NCBI GenBank assembly: GCA_964445645.1
Contig: CAYULH010000009.1
Location: 1-64,000, forward strand
Direction: 5' to 3'
DNA from: Aureispira sp964445645
GTDB taxonomy: Bacteria; Bacteroidota; Bacteroidia; Chitinophagales; Saprospiraceae
Length of the DNA: 64,000 nucleotides
The notes beneath the pieces were generated by a model, which saw nothing but the letters and a program-made list of their open reading frames with translations, ran no database searches and was not told the DNA's origin. Below are positions 51,607-59,575 of the stretch, in pieces. Made by a program: the position numbers and the translations under genes. Within the stretch, counting starts at the first letter, position 1. Every line of letters begins with the position of its first letter.

Positions 51607-52656
51607 ATGGAAAATATTACTGGGTACAGAATCAAAAGTGCAAGGAAGTTGAAGGGGCTTTCCCTCCAAAATGTGGCAGATGAATTGGGTATATCCAAAC
51701 AAATGATTAGTAAATACGAGAAGGGGCTTACCATTCCTCCTAGTTCAAAACTATTGATGCTTGCTCAGTTATTTGATCAAAAGGTTGATTATTTTTTTCG
51801 TTCTTTTAAGATAGAATTGGGTGAAGTCAATTTTAGAAAAAAATCTAATTTTGGTGCTAAAAAACAGAATGCACTCAAGGAAGAAATAAAGATTAAGCTA
51901 GAAAATTATCTCTGGATTGAGGACATACTGGCTATTGATTATTCTTTTGATAATCCTATTGGAAATCAACCCATCAAAACTATTGCTGATATAGCAGCAG
52001 TGGTACTCCATTTAAGAGAGCATTGGGAAATTGGAATAGATCCTATTCATAACATCATCCAGCTTTTGGAGGATAAGGCCATCAAAATTATAGAGCTAAT
52101 GGATGCAGATGATAAATTTGATGGATTGGCTACTTATGTGGATAACAAATTTCCTGTGATTGTGGTAAATGGACAATTCCCTATTGAGCGAAAAAGGTTT
52201 ACTTTACTCCATGAATTAGGGCATTTGTTGCTCAATTTACCCGATTGTACTTTAGCTGAAGAAGAGAAATTCTGCCACAGTTTTGCTTCTGAATTTTTGC
52301 TACCCCATCACTTGCTCATTCATGAATTTGGCAACAAACGGAAACGGGTTAGTTTTACTGAATTGGTTGCTATCCAAAAAAAGTATGGTATTAGTATTCC
52401 TGCTGTTATTTACAGATTGGTTGATGCAGGTATTTTGCCCCAAGAATACCACAAGCAGTTTTCTAAAAAAATAAACTTCAATCCAAGTTTAAAGCAAGCT
52501 ATTAGGCAGTCTAGGTTTCAAACTCCTGAAAAGTCTTCTCGATTTAAACAACTAGTTTATAGGGCATTAGCTCAAGAAGATATTTCTATAAGTAAAGCTT
52601 CTGCTCTGCTTAATACAGGAATTGACCACATTAAAGAGAATTATGCATTGATCTAG
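51607..52656 (+). CDS. XRE-family regulator fused to ImmA/IrrE metallopeptidase
   Basis: The 349-residue protein starts with an XRE helix-turn-helix (about 5-62; LSLQNVADELGISKQMISKY). An ImmA/IrrE-type zinc peptidase lies at about 165-270, with LLHELGHLLLN (His, Glu and His of HExxH near residue 202) and a later glutamate in SFASEFLLP. In phages and mobile elements such fusions are repressors that are cleaved, or that cleave a partner, to lift repression. The next gene, a PIN-domain protein, starts 12 bp after its stop, forming a likely toxin-antitoxin pair. The promoter with an inverted repeat just upstream fits self-control. Confidence 0.9.
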   Translation: MENITGYRIKSARKLKGLSLQNVADELGISKQMISKYEKGLTIPPSSKLLMLAQLFDQKVDYFFRSFKIELGEVNFRKKSNFGAKKQNALKEEIKIKLENYLWIEDILAIDYSFDNPIGNQPIKTIADIAAVVLHLREHWEIGIDPIHNIIQLLEDKAIKIIELMDADDKFDGLATYVDNKFPVIVVNGQFPIERKRFTLLHELGHLLLNLPDCTLAEEEKFCHSFASEFLLPHHLLIHEFGNKRKRVSFTELVAIQKKYGISIPAVIYRLVDAGILPQEYHKQFSKKINFNPSLKQAIRQSRFQTPEKSSRFKQLVYRALAQEDISISKASALLNTGIDHIKENYALI

Positions 52657-52668
52657 CCTACCCTAAAC

Positions 52669-53184
52669 ATGAAAGTAGTAATAAATGATGCCAACATTCT
52701 CATTGATTTGGTGGAGCTGGATTTGTTGGAAACGTTTTCACAATTGGATTTTGAATTATATACCACGGATTTTGTTGTTAATGAAATCAATAATTATCAA
52801 AAAAAGGCCATTCAAAAACTCAATACTAACCAACAACTTGCTATCCTAGAAACAACAGAGGTTTCAGATTATCAAGCTATTCAACAATTATTGGACACGA
52901 ATAATGGGTTAAGTTTTGAAGATTGTTCTGTGTGGCATTACAGTCAAAAACTAAAAGGTATTTTACTTACGGGTGATGGCAAACTTCGTAAACAAGCTCT
53001 AAAAAGTGGCCTTGAGGTTAGGGGAATTATTTATATTTTTGACGAACTGGTAAAAGCTCAATTGCTCTCTTATTTGGATGCTGCTAATAAGATGGAGTCG
53101 TTAGTACAATTGAATAATAGACTTCCTAAAAAGGAAATAGAAAAAAGGATAAAGGCTTGGAGAAATAATAAACCTATTGAATAG
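52669..53184 (+). CDS. PIN-domain nuclease-like protein (probable toxin)
   Basis: The 171-residue protein shows the PIN fold: VINDANILIDLVELDLL with the first Asp (D7), FVVNEINNYQ with the Glu, SFEDCSVWHYSQKLKG with the third acidic residue and LLTGDGKLRKQA with the last Asp. Such ribonucleases cleave RNA, often tRNA, and act as toxins held by a partner antitoxin. It lies 12 bp after the XRE-ImmA gene, which should be that partner. The C-terminal helix (LPKKEIEKRIKAWRNNK) is basic. Confidence 0.8.
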   Translation: MKVVINDANILIDLVELDLLETFSQLDFELYTTDFVVNEINNYQKKAIQKLNTNQQLAILETTEVSDYQAIQQLLDTNNGLSFEDCSVWHYSQKLKGILLTGDGKLRKQALKSGLEVRGIIYIFDELVKAQLLSYLDAANKMESLVQLNNRLPKKEIEKRIKAWRNNKPIE

Positions 53185-53190
53185 AGTAAT

Positions 53191-53751
53191 TTGAGCTATT
53201 CTGTGCCTAAAAATCTAGATTATATGCACGCATTCTTTGGTGGTACACTTGCACTCTATCTGCATCAGTCATTTGATAAAGAACACAAACACTGGCTTAG
53301 TGCCAAAGAAATTATTAGCCATGTAACAGAAAATTGGAATACATCCATAACACTAAAAAACATTGTTGACTTGGATTTTCTGAAAAGTAGACCCATTGAT
53401 GGAAAGTTTGCCTTCAAAAATCTTCAAATTTTCCAACGTTTACTATTGAAGGAATATGCTTTGTTTGGAGCATCCAACTATAAGTCAACACTCCATAAAC
53501 AACTACCTTTTCGCTGGGACCATCCCATATTTGAAACAATTTCTACCCCTCACAATTTTCAACAATTAAAAGACCTACAACCATTGTATTGGCCAAAATT
53601 AGAACAACTAATCCAAATGCAGGAATATGAGAAAGCTGCCAATTTAAGAGATCAAATCTATCATCCAATAAAAGAATATATGGTAAAGGAATGGCCCGTT
53701 TTTTCAGAGGAAGGCTATCAAGAAGTAGTCAGACTGATACAGAGTTATTGA
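53191..53751 (+). CDS. Third gene of the XRE-PIN operon; UVR-motif-containing protein
   Basis: The 186-residue product could begin at TTG 53191 (6 bp after the PIN stop) or at ATG 53224. It has no known enzyme domain. Near the end, about residues 140-165 read PKLEQLIQMQEYEKAANLRD, a good match to the UVR helical hairpin of UvrB/UvrC and ClpC/McsA-type proteins (ExxMxxAxxxxxyExAAxxRD). The hairpin normally mediates protein-protein contact. Its tight spacing with the PIN gene suggests it is a third element of the module. Function is unknown. Confidence 0.6.
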   Translation: MSYSVPKNLDYMHAFFGGTLALYLHQSFDKEHKHWLSAKEIISHVTENWNTSITLKNIVDLDFLKSRPIDGKFAFKNLQIFQRLLLKEYALFGASNYKSTLHKQLPFRWDHPIFETISTPHNFQQLKDLQPLYWPKLEQLIQMQEYEKAANLRDQIYHPIKEYMVKEWPVFSEEGYQEVVRLIQSY

Positions 53752-53843
53752 TAATATATGGGTTAACGAGCCTTGTACTTCAAAAGCTCCAAAGTTGATT
53801 TTCTCTACTAAAATAGTTCCATCATTCCAAAGCATTTATAAAT

Positions 53844-54422
53844 ATGCACCAACATCCCAACTTAACAGTAGCAGAGTATATCCAGCACGAAATTGATACC
53901 AATCAAAAATACGAGTATCATGATGGGAAGATTTATGCCTTGGCAGGAGGTTCAATAAATCATGGTCTATTGTGTGGAAATATTTATGCTGAAATACGAA
54001 ATGAGTTAAAGAAAAAAAAGTCTAATTGTAAGGCTTTTACGAGTGAGGTTAAACTAAATATCAAAGCAAAGAACAATTTTGTTTATCCAGATACAATGGT
54101 TGTATGTGGAGATATGGAAACATCAGAGAATGACAAAAATGCTGTATCAAATCCCATTTTGGTAGTTGAGGTCTTATCCAAATCTACAGCCGAATATGAT
54201 AGAGGGGACAAATTCTATTTCTACAGACAAATTCCTACCCTTCAAGAGTATGTACTCATAGACCAAAGTAGATATGTGGTAGAGGTGTTTTATAAGAAAG
54301 AGAATCATGATTTGTGGAGTATTTTGAGGTATAAGGGTTTGGAGGCCATCATACAATTACAATCCATCGGCCTAGATATTAGTATGAAAGAGCTTTATTT
54401 TGATATAGAGATAGAGGAATAA
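53844..54422 (+). CDS. Uma2 (DUF820) family PD-(D/E)XK nuclease-like protein
   Basis: The 192-residue product has the Uma2 pattern: KYEYHDGKIYALAGGSINHG, IYAEIRNELKKKKSNCKAF, the metal site NFVYPDTMVVCGD, LVVEVLSKSTAEYDRGDKF and YFYRQIPTLQEYVLIDQ. The Asp of YPD and the Glu of VEVLS are the expected nuclease residues. The family is widespread, often in many copies near accessory genes, and its true role is poorly understood. It lies 92 bp after the UVR-motif gene, on the same strand, and is followed by a terminator. Confidence 0.88.
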   Translation: MHQHPNLTVAEYIQHEIDTNQKYEYHDGKIYALAGGSINHGLLCGNIYAEIRNELKKKKSNCKAFTSEVKLNIKAKNNFVYPDTMVVCGDMETSENDKNAVSNPILVVEVLSKSTAEYDRGDKFYFYRQIPTLQEYVLIDQSRYVVEVFYKKENHDLWSILRYKGLEAIIQLQSIGLDISMKELYFDIEIEE

Positions 54423-54425
54423 AAA

Positions 54426-54462
54426 AAATCTCTGGTCAGGCATTTATCCCAACCAGAGGTTT
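54426..54462. terminator. Hairpin terminator between convergent genes
   Basis: AAATCTCTGGT and ACCAGAGGTTT pair with one G-T type mismatch around a 15-base loop, with A runs outside. It can serve the Uma2-type gene (plus) and the PKD/T9SS gene (minus). Confidence 0.7.
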
Positions 54463-54490
54463 CTACTATAATCATTCTACAGAGCAAGAA

Positions 54491-55750
54491 TTATCTCACT
54501 TTCACAAATCGTTCTGTAGTTTTTAGCTCGCCATTGCTGCCCATAGCTTTTACAAAGTAAATGCCTGCTGCCAATCGACTTACATCTACTGACAATTGAG
54601 TAGTGTTATTGGTTGGTGCTTCTTGAACAATTTTGCCTGTAATATCTATCAACTGAATACGGCTGATGTCTGCTGATAATTTTAGGCTCAACTCATTGAT
54701 AACAGGATTGGGGAACAGTTCAAGGGTAGAAGCAGCATCCATTTTTGCTAGTTCTTCTTCCCACAATTGCGCTGCATTAGAACTCATTTCTTTTCCACCA
54801 TCAGATGCTCTGCCATCTGCATCACAATTGGGTACAGTAACCCAACCACATTGTGTCACAGAACAAGTGCCATAAGCCATAGTTAAGCACACATAATGAG
54901 GCCCTGGAGTAGTAAAACTGGTAATAAAGGCCGAACCTGTCCCCTCAATAGTACCATCTCCGCCTATATCCCAAGATAGGGTATGATTGGCACATTCTCC
55001 GCTATAGGATCTACTTGAAGGTGAAATTCTTACCATACACGAATCCCAAGGAGCAATCATATAGCTCAATGCTCCTAATGCAAATCCACAACATGGCTCG
55101 TCTACTACCGTATCACATTCAGGTACTACTACTTCTACACATTCCGTGGTTACACAAGTTCCTCCATTTGGATTGGTCAACGACAACGTAACACAAGCTG
55201 TATACGTACCGGGTTTTGCATAATTATAAAATACATAAGACTGGCTGCCTGTATTGGCTACTGGAGTTCCGTCACCATAATCCCAAGTATATACAGGATT
55301 GGTACAAGTATCAGAATAGCCGATTTGTCCATTTATATTCGGAAAACGAACATCTAGCCATACTTGATGCCCACAAGTATCTATAATATCAGCATCTAGT
55401 ATCATAGATGGGATTTCACAAACAGAACAATCGCCTTCACAGTCTGTAATTTCTACTACTCTGCTCCAGTACAATTCTCCATTGACATAAAAATTGACGG
55501 TGTGAGAGCCATTGCCCTCAAAACAATGCAGTATATCATTGCCTACATACTCAGGGGAGTCGGCAGTGTAAGTAGTCAGACCATCTACTACCACTGTCCA
55601 AGTGCTGTCCAGTGAACTAGGGTCTACGCCAGCTTTGATGGCGATACAACACGAATCAAGACTTGATACCTGTGCTCCAAAGAAGTATTGTGCAGATGAG
55701 ATAGAGTAAGTTGTCAATACTAAGCATATTGACAGCAATAAATTTTTCAT
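54491..55750 (-). CDS. Secreted PKD-domain protein with T9SS sorting domain
   Basis: The ATG at 55750 gives a clear signal (MKNLLLSICLVLTTYSISSAQ). The 419-residue product has at least two PKD-like immunoglobulin folds with the typical YTWDYGDGTPVANTGSQ and YAKPGTYTACVTLSL, and a degenerate second with LSWDIGGDGTIEGTG and FTTPGPHYVCLTMAYG. About 20 cysteines, often paired, are spread along it. The last 80 residues (LELFPNPVINELSLKL ... VDVSRLAAGIYFVKAMGS ... TERFVKVR) are a T9SS type A sorting domain, so it is surface-exported. It is probably an adhesin or structural protein. Confidence 0.88.
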   Translation of the reverse strand: MKNLLLSICLVLTTYSISSAQYFFGAQVSSLDSCCIAIKAGVDPSSLDSTWTVVVDGLTTYTADSPEYVGNDILHCFEGNGSHTVNFYVNGELYWSRVVEITDCEGDCSVCEIPSMILDADIIDTCGHQVWLDVRFPNINGQIGYSDTCTNPVYTWDYGDGTPVANTGSQSYVFYNYAKPGTYTACVTLSLTNPNGGTCVTTECVEVVVPECDTVVDEPCCGFALGALSYMIAPWDSCMVRISPSSRSYSGECANHTLSWDIGGDGTIEGTGSAFITSFTTPGPHYVCLTMAYGTCSVTQCGWVTVPNCDADGRASDGGKEMSSNAAQLWEEELAKMDAASTLELFPNPVINELSLKLSADISRIQLIDITGKIVQEAPTNNTTQLSVDVSRLAAGIYFVKAMGSNGELKTTERFVKVR

Positions 55751-56223
55751 AGTTTTAATTTTTTTACTCAACTAGGCATTCATACCCTAAAAATTACCTA
55801 TACAATGATATACTAGCCCCTTAATTCCTCAAACAATTATTCTTATATCAATAATACATTTTTATCATTTCAAACATTAGGACACCACTACATCACCATA
55901 CAATGATGTAGAATAGCAATTTGAAACACTACAAATTAAAATATTATTGGGAAGTAGTTGTCAAGAAGACATTTTTTGGAAAGTGTACAGTCTATAGATA
56001 TTAATTGGGTATAATGATTAGTTAATGTTATGAATAAAGTGATTAGATACAAGGTAATTATTTTTTGTATTTTTTTGTAATAAAAAAACTAAATATCCAT
56101 TACATCAACACAAAACAAAGATTGAGTTTACAAGCAACACTAAACGGAAACGTCTAAAATATCCACAAGTCTTAACCTAGCTTTGTACTATTAAAAGAAC
56201 AAAGTTTTAAACATGATTTGGAT
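55751..56223. other. Intergenic region, small hairpin only
   Basis: This gap lies between divergent genes and should hold two promoters. The one structure seen is a perfect 8-bp hairpin, CTACATCA facing TGATGTAG (55888-55911), which has no T run and could be a binding site. No ORF or RNA gene is supported. Confidence 0.4.
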
Positions 56224-56646
56224 ATGGTCAGAACACATAAATTTTACGCACAGTATTTAAAAATATCAGGTTTCTTGGTGGCGAGTTTTGCGCCTATATG
56301 CTTCTTGGGCACCATGCCCGAATTTGCAGAACCCGGAAGATGGACCTTGGATTTGCTGAGTTACCCTATAGATGGTAGAGAATCAATGGATGATACTACA
56401 GCTCGGCTTTTGGCGGCAGTATTGGGTGGCTTTTTGTTGGGCTATGGAGTCACCATCTGGAAATTGTCGGCGGTGTATGAAAAAGCCCCAGAACTGATTC
56501 GAAAAACAGTGGTGACAGGCTTGTGCGCTTGGTTTGTGTTGGATAGTTCGGGTTCTATAGCAGGTGGACATGCCTCCAATGCCTTGTGGAATATTCCCAT
56601 CTTGCTGGCATTTGTAGGGCCCTTGTGGTGGCCTGCCCAGGCGTAA
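56224..56646 (+). CDS. Small membrane protein of unknown function
   Basis: The 140-residue product starts at ATG 56224 (MVRTHKFYAQYLK); a TTG two codons earlier is possible. Four membrane segments are visible: SGFLVASFAPICFLGTM, ARLLAAVLGGFLLGYGVTIW, VVTGLCAWFVLDSSGSIAGG and ALWNIPILLAFVGPLWWP. I do not recognise the family. It is a lone gene, with no obvious partner. Confidence 0.6.
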   Translation: MVRTHKFYAQYLKISGFLVASFAPICFLGTMPEFAEPGRWTLDLLSYPIDGRESMDDTTARLLAAVLGGFLLGYGVTIWKLSAVYEKAPELIRKTVVTGLCAWFVLDSSGSIAGGHASNALWNIPILLAFVGPLWWPAQA

Positions 56647-56891
56647 ATGTATTTTTTCTTAACCTCTACTAATTAGACATGGGCTGTTCTATTGGTCACC
56701 CTTTGTAAAAGGAATATAGGAGAACCAGTCCATTAAAAGGATATTTTTTGTAGATATAAATAAGAAAAAGAAGCTTTTAGTAGTAGAATCTCCAATGAGC
56801 TTTATATATTGAACAGATATAACGTAGACTGATAAAAACAACGCCATTTATTCTATTTACCTCTGTAAATCACCACTACAATCATACAATT

Positions 56892-57719
56892 ATGACCACC
56901 TTCAACAACAAAACAGCCATTGTTACAGGAGCAGGTTCAGGCATAGGGCTTGCACTCTCCAAGGAACTCCTTAAACGTGGGGCCAAAGTCTGGCTCACCG
57001 ATGTCAATGAACAATCTGTACAAGAGGCCGCCCAAGCACTAGGCGATAGGGCGCATGCTGCCCTATTGGATGTTAGAGATGCCAATGCAGTGAAGCAAAT
57101 AGTAGACGAGGTAGTAGCAGCAGAAGGTAGTATTGATTTTTTGTTTAATAATGCTGGTATAGGGGTTGGTGGACAAATGCACCAACTTACAGTGGAGCAT
57201 TTTGACCGAATTATTGACATTAATATTCGAGGCGTGATGAATGGCGTGGCGGCGGCTTATCCAATTATGGTCAAACAAGGGCATGGCACGATTGTTAATA
57301 CCGCCTCTGCTGCGGGCCTGAACCCTGCGCCCTTGCTAACAGCCTACAGCATGACTAAATATGCCGTAGTAGGCTTATCCAGAAGCTTGCGAATAGAGGC
57401 TGAGGTATATGGGGTCAATGTCAATGTATTGTGTCCTTTGGCTATTGAAACCCCACTGTTGGATTCCCCTGGGCCAAGCGACTTAAAAAATCCTATGAAA
57501 CACGGTGCTCGTGCTTATCTAAGCAAAATATCTCCCCCTTATCCTGTTGATAAATTTGCCAAAGAGGCAATAGAGCAAATTGCAGCCAATAAAGATGTAA
57601 TTATTCTGCCCGATCAAGGTTTTATTCGCAATACCATTGCTAAAATAGCTCCTGATTTTATGGTGAGTCAAATTAGAAAATTATACAGACGAGAGTTGAG
57701 AAGAAGTCAAAAAAAGTAA
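56892..57719 (+). CDS. Short-chain dehydrogenase/reductase
   Basis: The 275-residue enzyme has the NAD(P)-binding TGAGSGIGLALSKEL motif, LFNNAGIG, and the catalytic Ser-Tyr-Lys in IVNTASAAGL and TAYSMTKYAVVGLSRS. It is longer than a minimal SDR, with a basic C-terminal end (RKLYRRELRRSQKK). SDRs reduce or oxidise ketones and alcohols; no substrate can be assigned. The gene stands alone, 245 bp after the small membrane-protein gene. It converges on the lipoprotein gene at 57728. Confidence 0.92.
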   Translation: MTTFNNKTAIVTGAGSGIGLALSKELLKRGAKVWLTDVNEQSVQEAAQALGDRAHAALLDVRDANAVKQIVDEVVAAEGSIDFLFNNAGIGVGGQMHQLTVEHFDRIIDINIRGVMNGVAAAYPIMVKQGHGTIVNTASAAGLNPAPLLTAYSMTKYAVVGLSRSLRIEAEVYGVNVNVLCPLAIETPLLDSPGPSDLKNPMKHGARAYLSKISPPYPVDKFAKEAIEQIAANKDVIILPDQGFIRNTIAKIAPDFMVSQIRKLYRRELRRSQKK

Positions 57720-57727
57720 TTGACAAG

Positions 57728-58357
57728 CTAAAACGACTGTAAATGCTGCTGAATAATCGCCCAATCTTGAAGATTTTCTTCTTCTAGGATGGCTTGTTTG
57801 TGCGTATTGTGGTGTACCTTACAGAAAAGAAGTTTTTCTTTTTTGTAATAAAAGGTATGGGTTAACAAGCTCTGCACTTGTGGCCCAGACTCTGTTTCAT
57901 AAGCATCCATAGTAAAGACATCTACAGCCAATAAATCACCTCTAGCCACATAAAAAATCTTACTCCCAATTAGATCCCCTTCAAAATAATCCACATAAAG
58001 TTTTAAGGTATCTTGGTTGATGAAGAACAAAAAAGCCGTGGATTCGGCGACAGCCTGCCCTGCCAAAGCCAATAAGGGCAACATTGCTTCGGAGGGTTCT
58101 ATGCGCTCTTCTTCGAGATTTCTCAATTGCTCTATCAAGTTCTTGCGGTCTATTTTTTCTGATTGGGGAGCAGGACTAGAATTTACAGCCAGCTTAAGTA
58201 GCGTGTCCTTTTCGACTATCTTTGTGTTTTGAGTTAGTACAGCTACAGGCTGCTCCTTTGCTTGATGTGTAGTTACTTTGCGCTCTTCAGCCGTATTGGT
58301 AGCCTGCTGACAGGCTTGTAAGATGCAAAGGCTAATTATTAACAATAATTGTTTCAT
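57728..58357 (-). CDS. Lipoprotein of unknown function
   Basis: The ATG at 58357 gives a typical lipoprotein signal (MKQLLLIISLCILQAC) with Cys16; the longer frame adds 26 unlikely residues. The 209-residue product has a Lys/Glu/Gln-rich linker (about 20-85), then a helical segment (EEERIEPSEAMLPLLALAGQ) and alternating strands (FLFFINQDTLKLYVDYFEGD, KIFYVARGDLLAVDVFTMD, LLTHTFYYKKEKLLFCKVHH). It stops just 9 bp from the end of the convergent SDR gene. I do not recognise the family. Confidence 0.7.
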   Translation of the reverse strand: MKQLLLIISLCILQACQQATNTAEERKVTTHQAKEQPVAVLTQNTKIVEKDTLLKLAVNSSPAPQSEKIDRKNLIEQLRNLEEERIEPSEAMLPLLALAGQAVAESTAFLFFINQDTLKLYVDYFEGDLIGSKIFYVARGDLLAVDVFTMDAYETESGPQVQSLLTHTFYYKKEKLLFCKVHHNTHKQAILEEENLQDWAIIQQHLQSF

Positions 58358-58516
58358 ATAGACAGTGTAAAAAATGAAGTCTAAAAACGTACAAAAAGTA
58401 AGAGAATACCTATACCCAAATGCCAAACAGACCAAATATCTTAAATATACAGAAAAATAAGCTTAAATTGTTAATAATTCTAATTTGTCTATTCTGCATT
58501 CTTATAAAATGCAAAA

Positions 58517-58542
58517 AGACCTACAGAATATCTGTAAGCCTT
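58517..58542 (-). terminator. Terminator of the ATP synthase operon
   Basis: On the minus strand AGGCTTACAGA pairs with TCTGTAGGTCT (two wobbles) around a TAT loop and is followed by a U tract. It lies 50 bp after the atpG stop codon. Confidence 0.65.
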
Positions 58543-58590
58543 TTCTTTTATGGTGTAGGAATATACGATTCCTATATGTACTTATCCATA

Positions 58591-59490
58591 CTATGAAGCA
58601 TCCTCTAAGGCAGCCACACCACCAACAATCTCTGAAATCTCGGCTGTAATCGCTTCTTGACGTGCTTTGTTGTAGTTGATTTTTAATTCTTTCAACAAAT
58701 CCTCTGCATTTTCAGTTGCATTTTCCATAGCTGTCATACGTGCGCCTTGCTCTGAGGCATTTGAATCAAGAATGGTTTTGTGCAATTGTGTTTTGAGAAT
58801 AGTAGGAATCAAGTGCTCCAACAATTCTTCCTTGCTAGGTTCAAAGATGAAATCTGCTTTCACATCTGCTGCTCCCTCTACTACAGGCAATTTGGCTACA
58901 GGTAAGAATTGCTCTGCTGTAAAGATTTGAACAGCAGCATTCTTAAATTGTGCATAAACAATCTCAATCGCATCATACTTTTCTTCATCAAAAGCCGCCA
59001 TAATGTCTTCTGCAATACGAGCAGAATCATCAAAACCAAACTCCTTGCCTACAATATCCATATAGCGGGTATCCATAGTTGCTTTAGGTGCTCTATTCTT
59101 GATGTAATCATACCCTTTTTTTCCTACAAACAAATACGTTAAGTTACCAGACTCATACTGCTCTGCATACTTTTCTGTACCTGTTTCTAAGGCCAATTTA
59201 CTTACACTAGAGTTAAAACCTCCACACAATCCTCTATTGGAAGTTACGACCACCAACAAAGTATTTTTGACAGGACGTTCCTTACCATAAGAAGTAGTCG
59301 CATCACCTTCCAAGTTGGAAAGGATGTTGGTTAGAATGCTGCTCAACTTGTTGGAATAAGGACGCATTTCTACAATAGCCATTTGAGCACGACGCAATTT
59401 AGCAGCAGCTACCATTTTCATAGCTTTAGTAATTTGCTGTGTAGATATAACAGAGGAAATACGTTCTCTTACTTCTTTTAAGTTTGCCAT
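58591..59490 (-). CDS. atpG: ATP synthase F1 gamma subunit
   Basis: The 299-residue subunit is the central rotor shaft of F1. The N-terminal helix NLKEVRERISSVISTQQITKAMKMV and the conserved LCGGFNSSV block are standard. The C-terminal helix EQGARMTAMENATENAEDLL is the family's signature that contacts the beta subunits. Length is slightly above the E. coli protein. It is the last gene of the operon, 85 bp after atpA. Confidence 0.96.
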   Translation of the reverse strand: MANLKEVRERISSVISTQQITKAMKMVAAAKLRRAQMAIVEMRPYSNKLSSILTNILSNLEGDATTSYGKERPVKNTLLVVVTSNRGLCGGFNSSVSKLALETGTEKYAEQYESGNLTYLFVGKKGYDYIKNRAPKATMDTRYMDIVGKEFGFDDSARIAEDIMAAFDEEKYDAIEIVYAQFKNAAVQIFTAEQFLPVAKLPVVEGAADVKADFIFEPSKEELLEHLIPTILKTQLHKTILDSNASEQGARMTAMENATENAEDLLKELKINYNKARQEAITAEISEIVGGVAALEDAS

Positions 59491-59575
59491 TAGTAGTAAT
59501 TATAAAATGATTTGGCAATATAATAACACTTCTAGTAGCACTCTAAGGCACTACCAGAAGTTTGTTTTATTGTTC

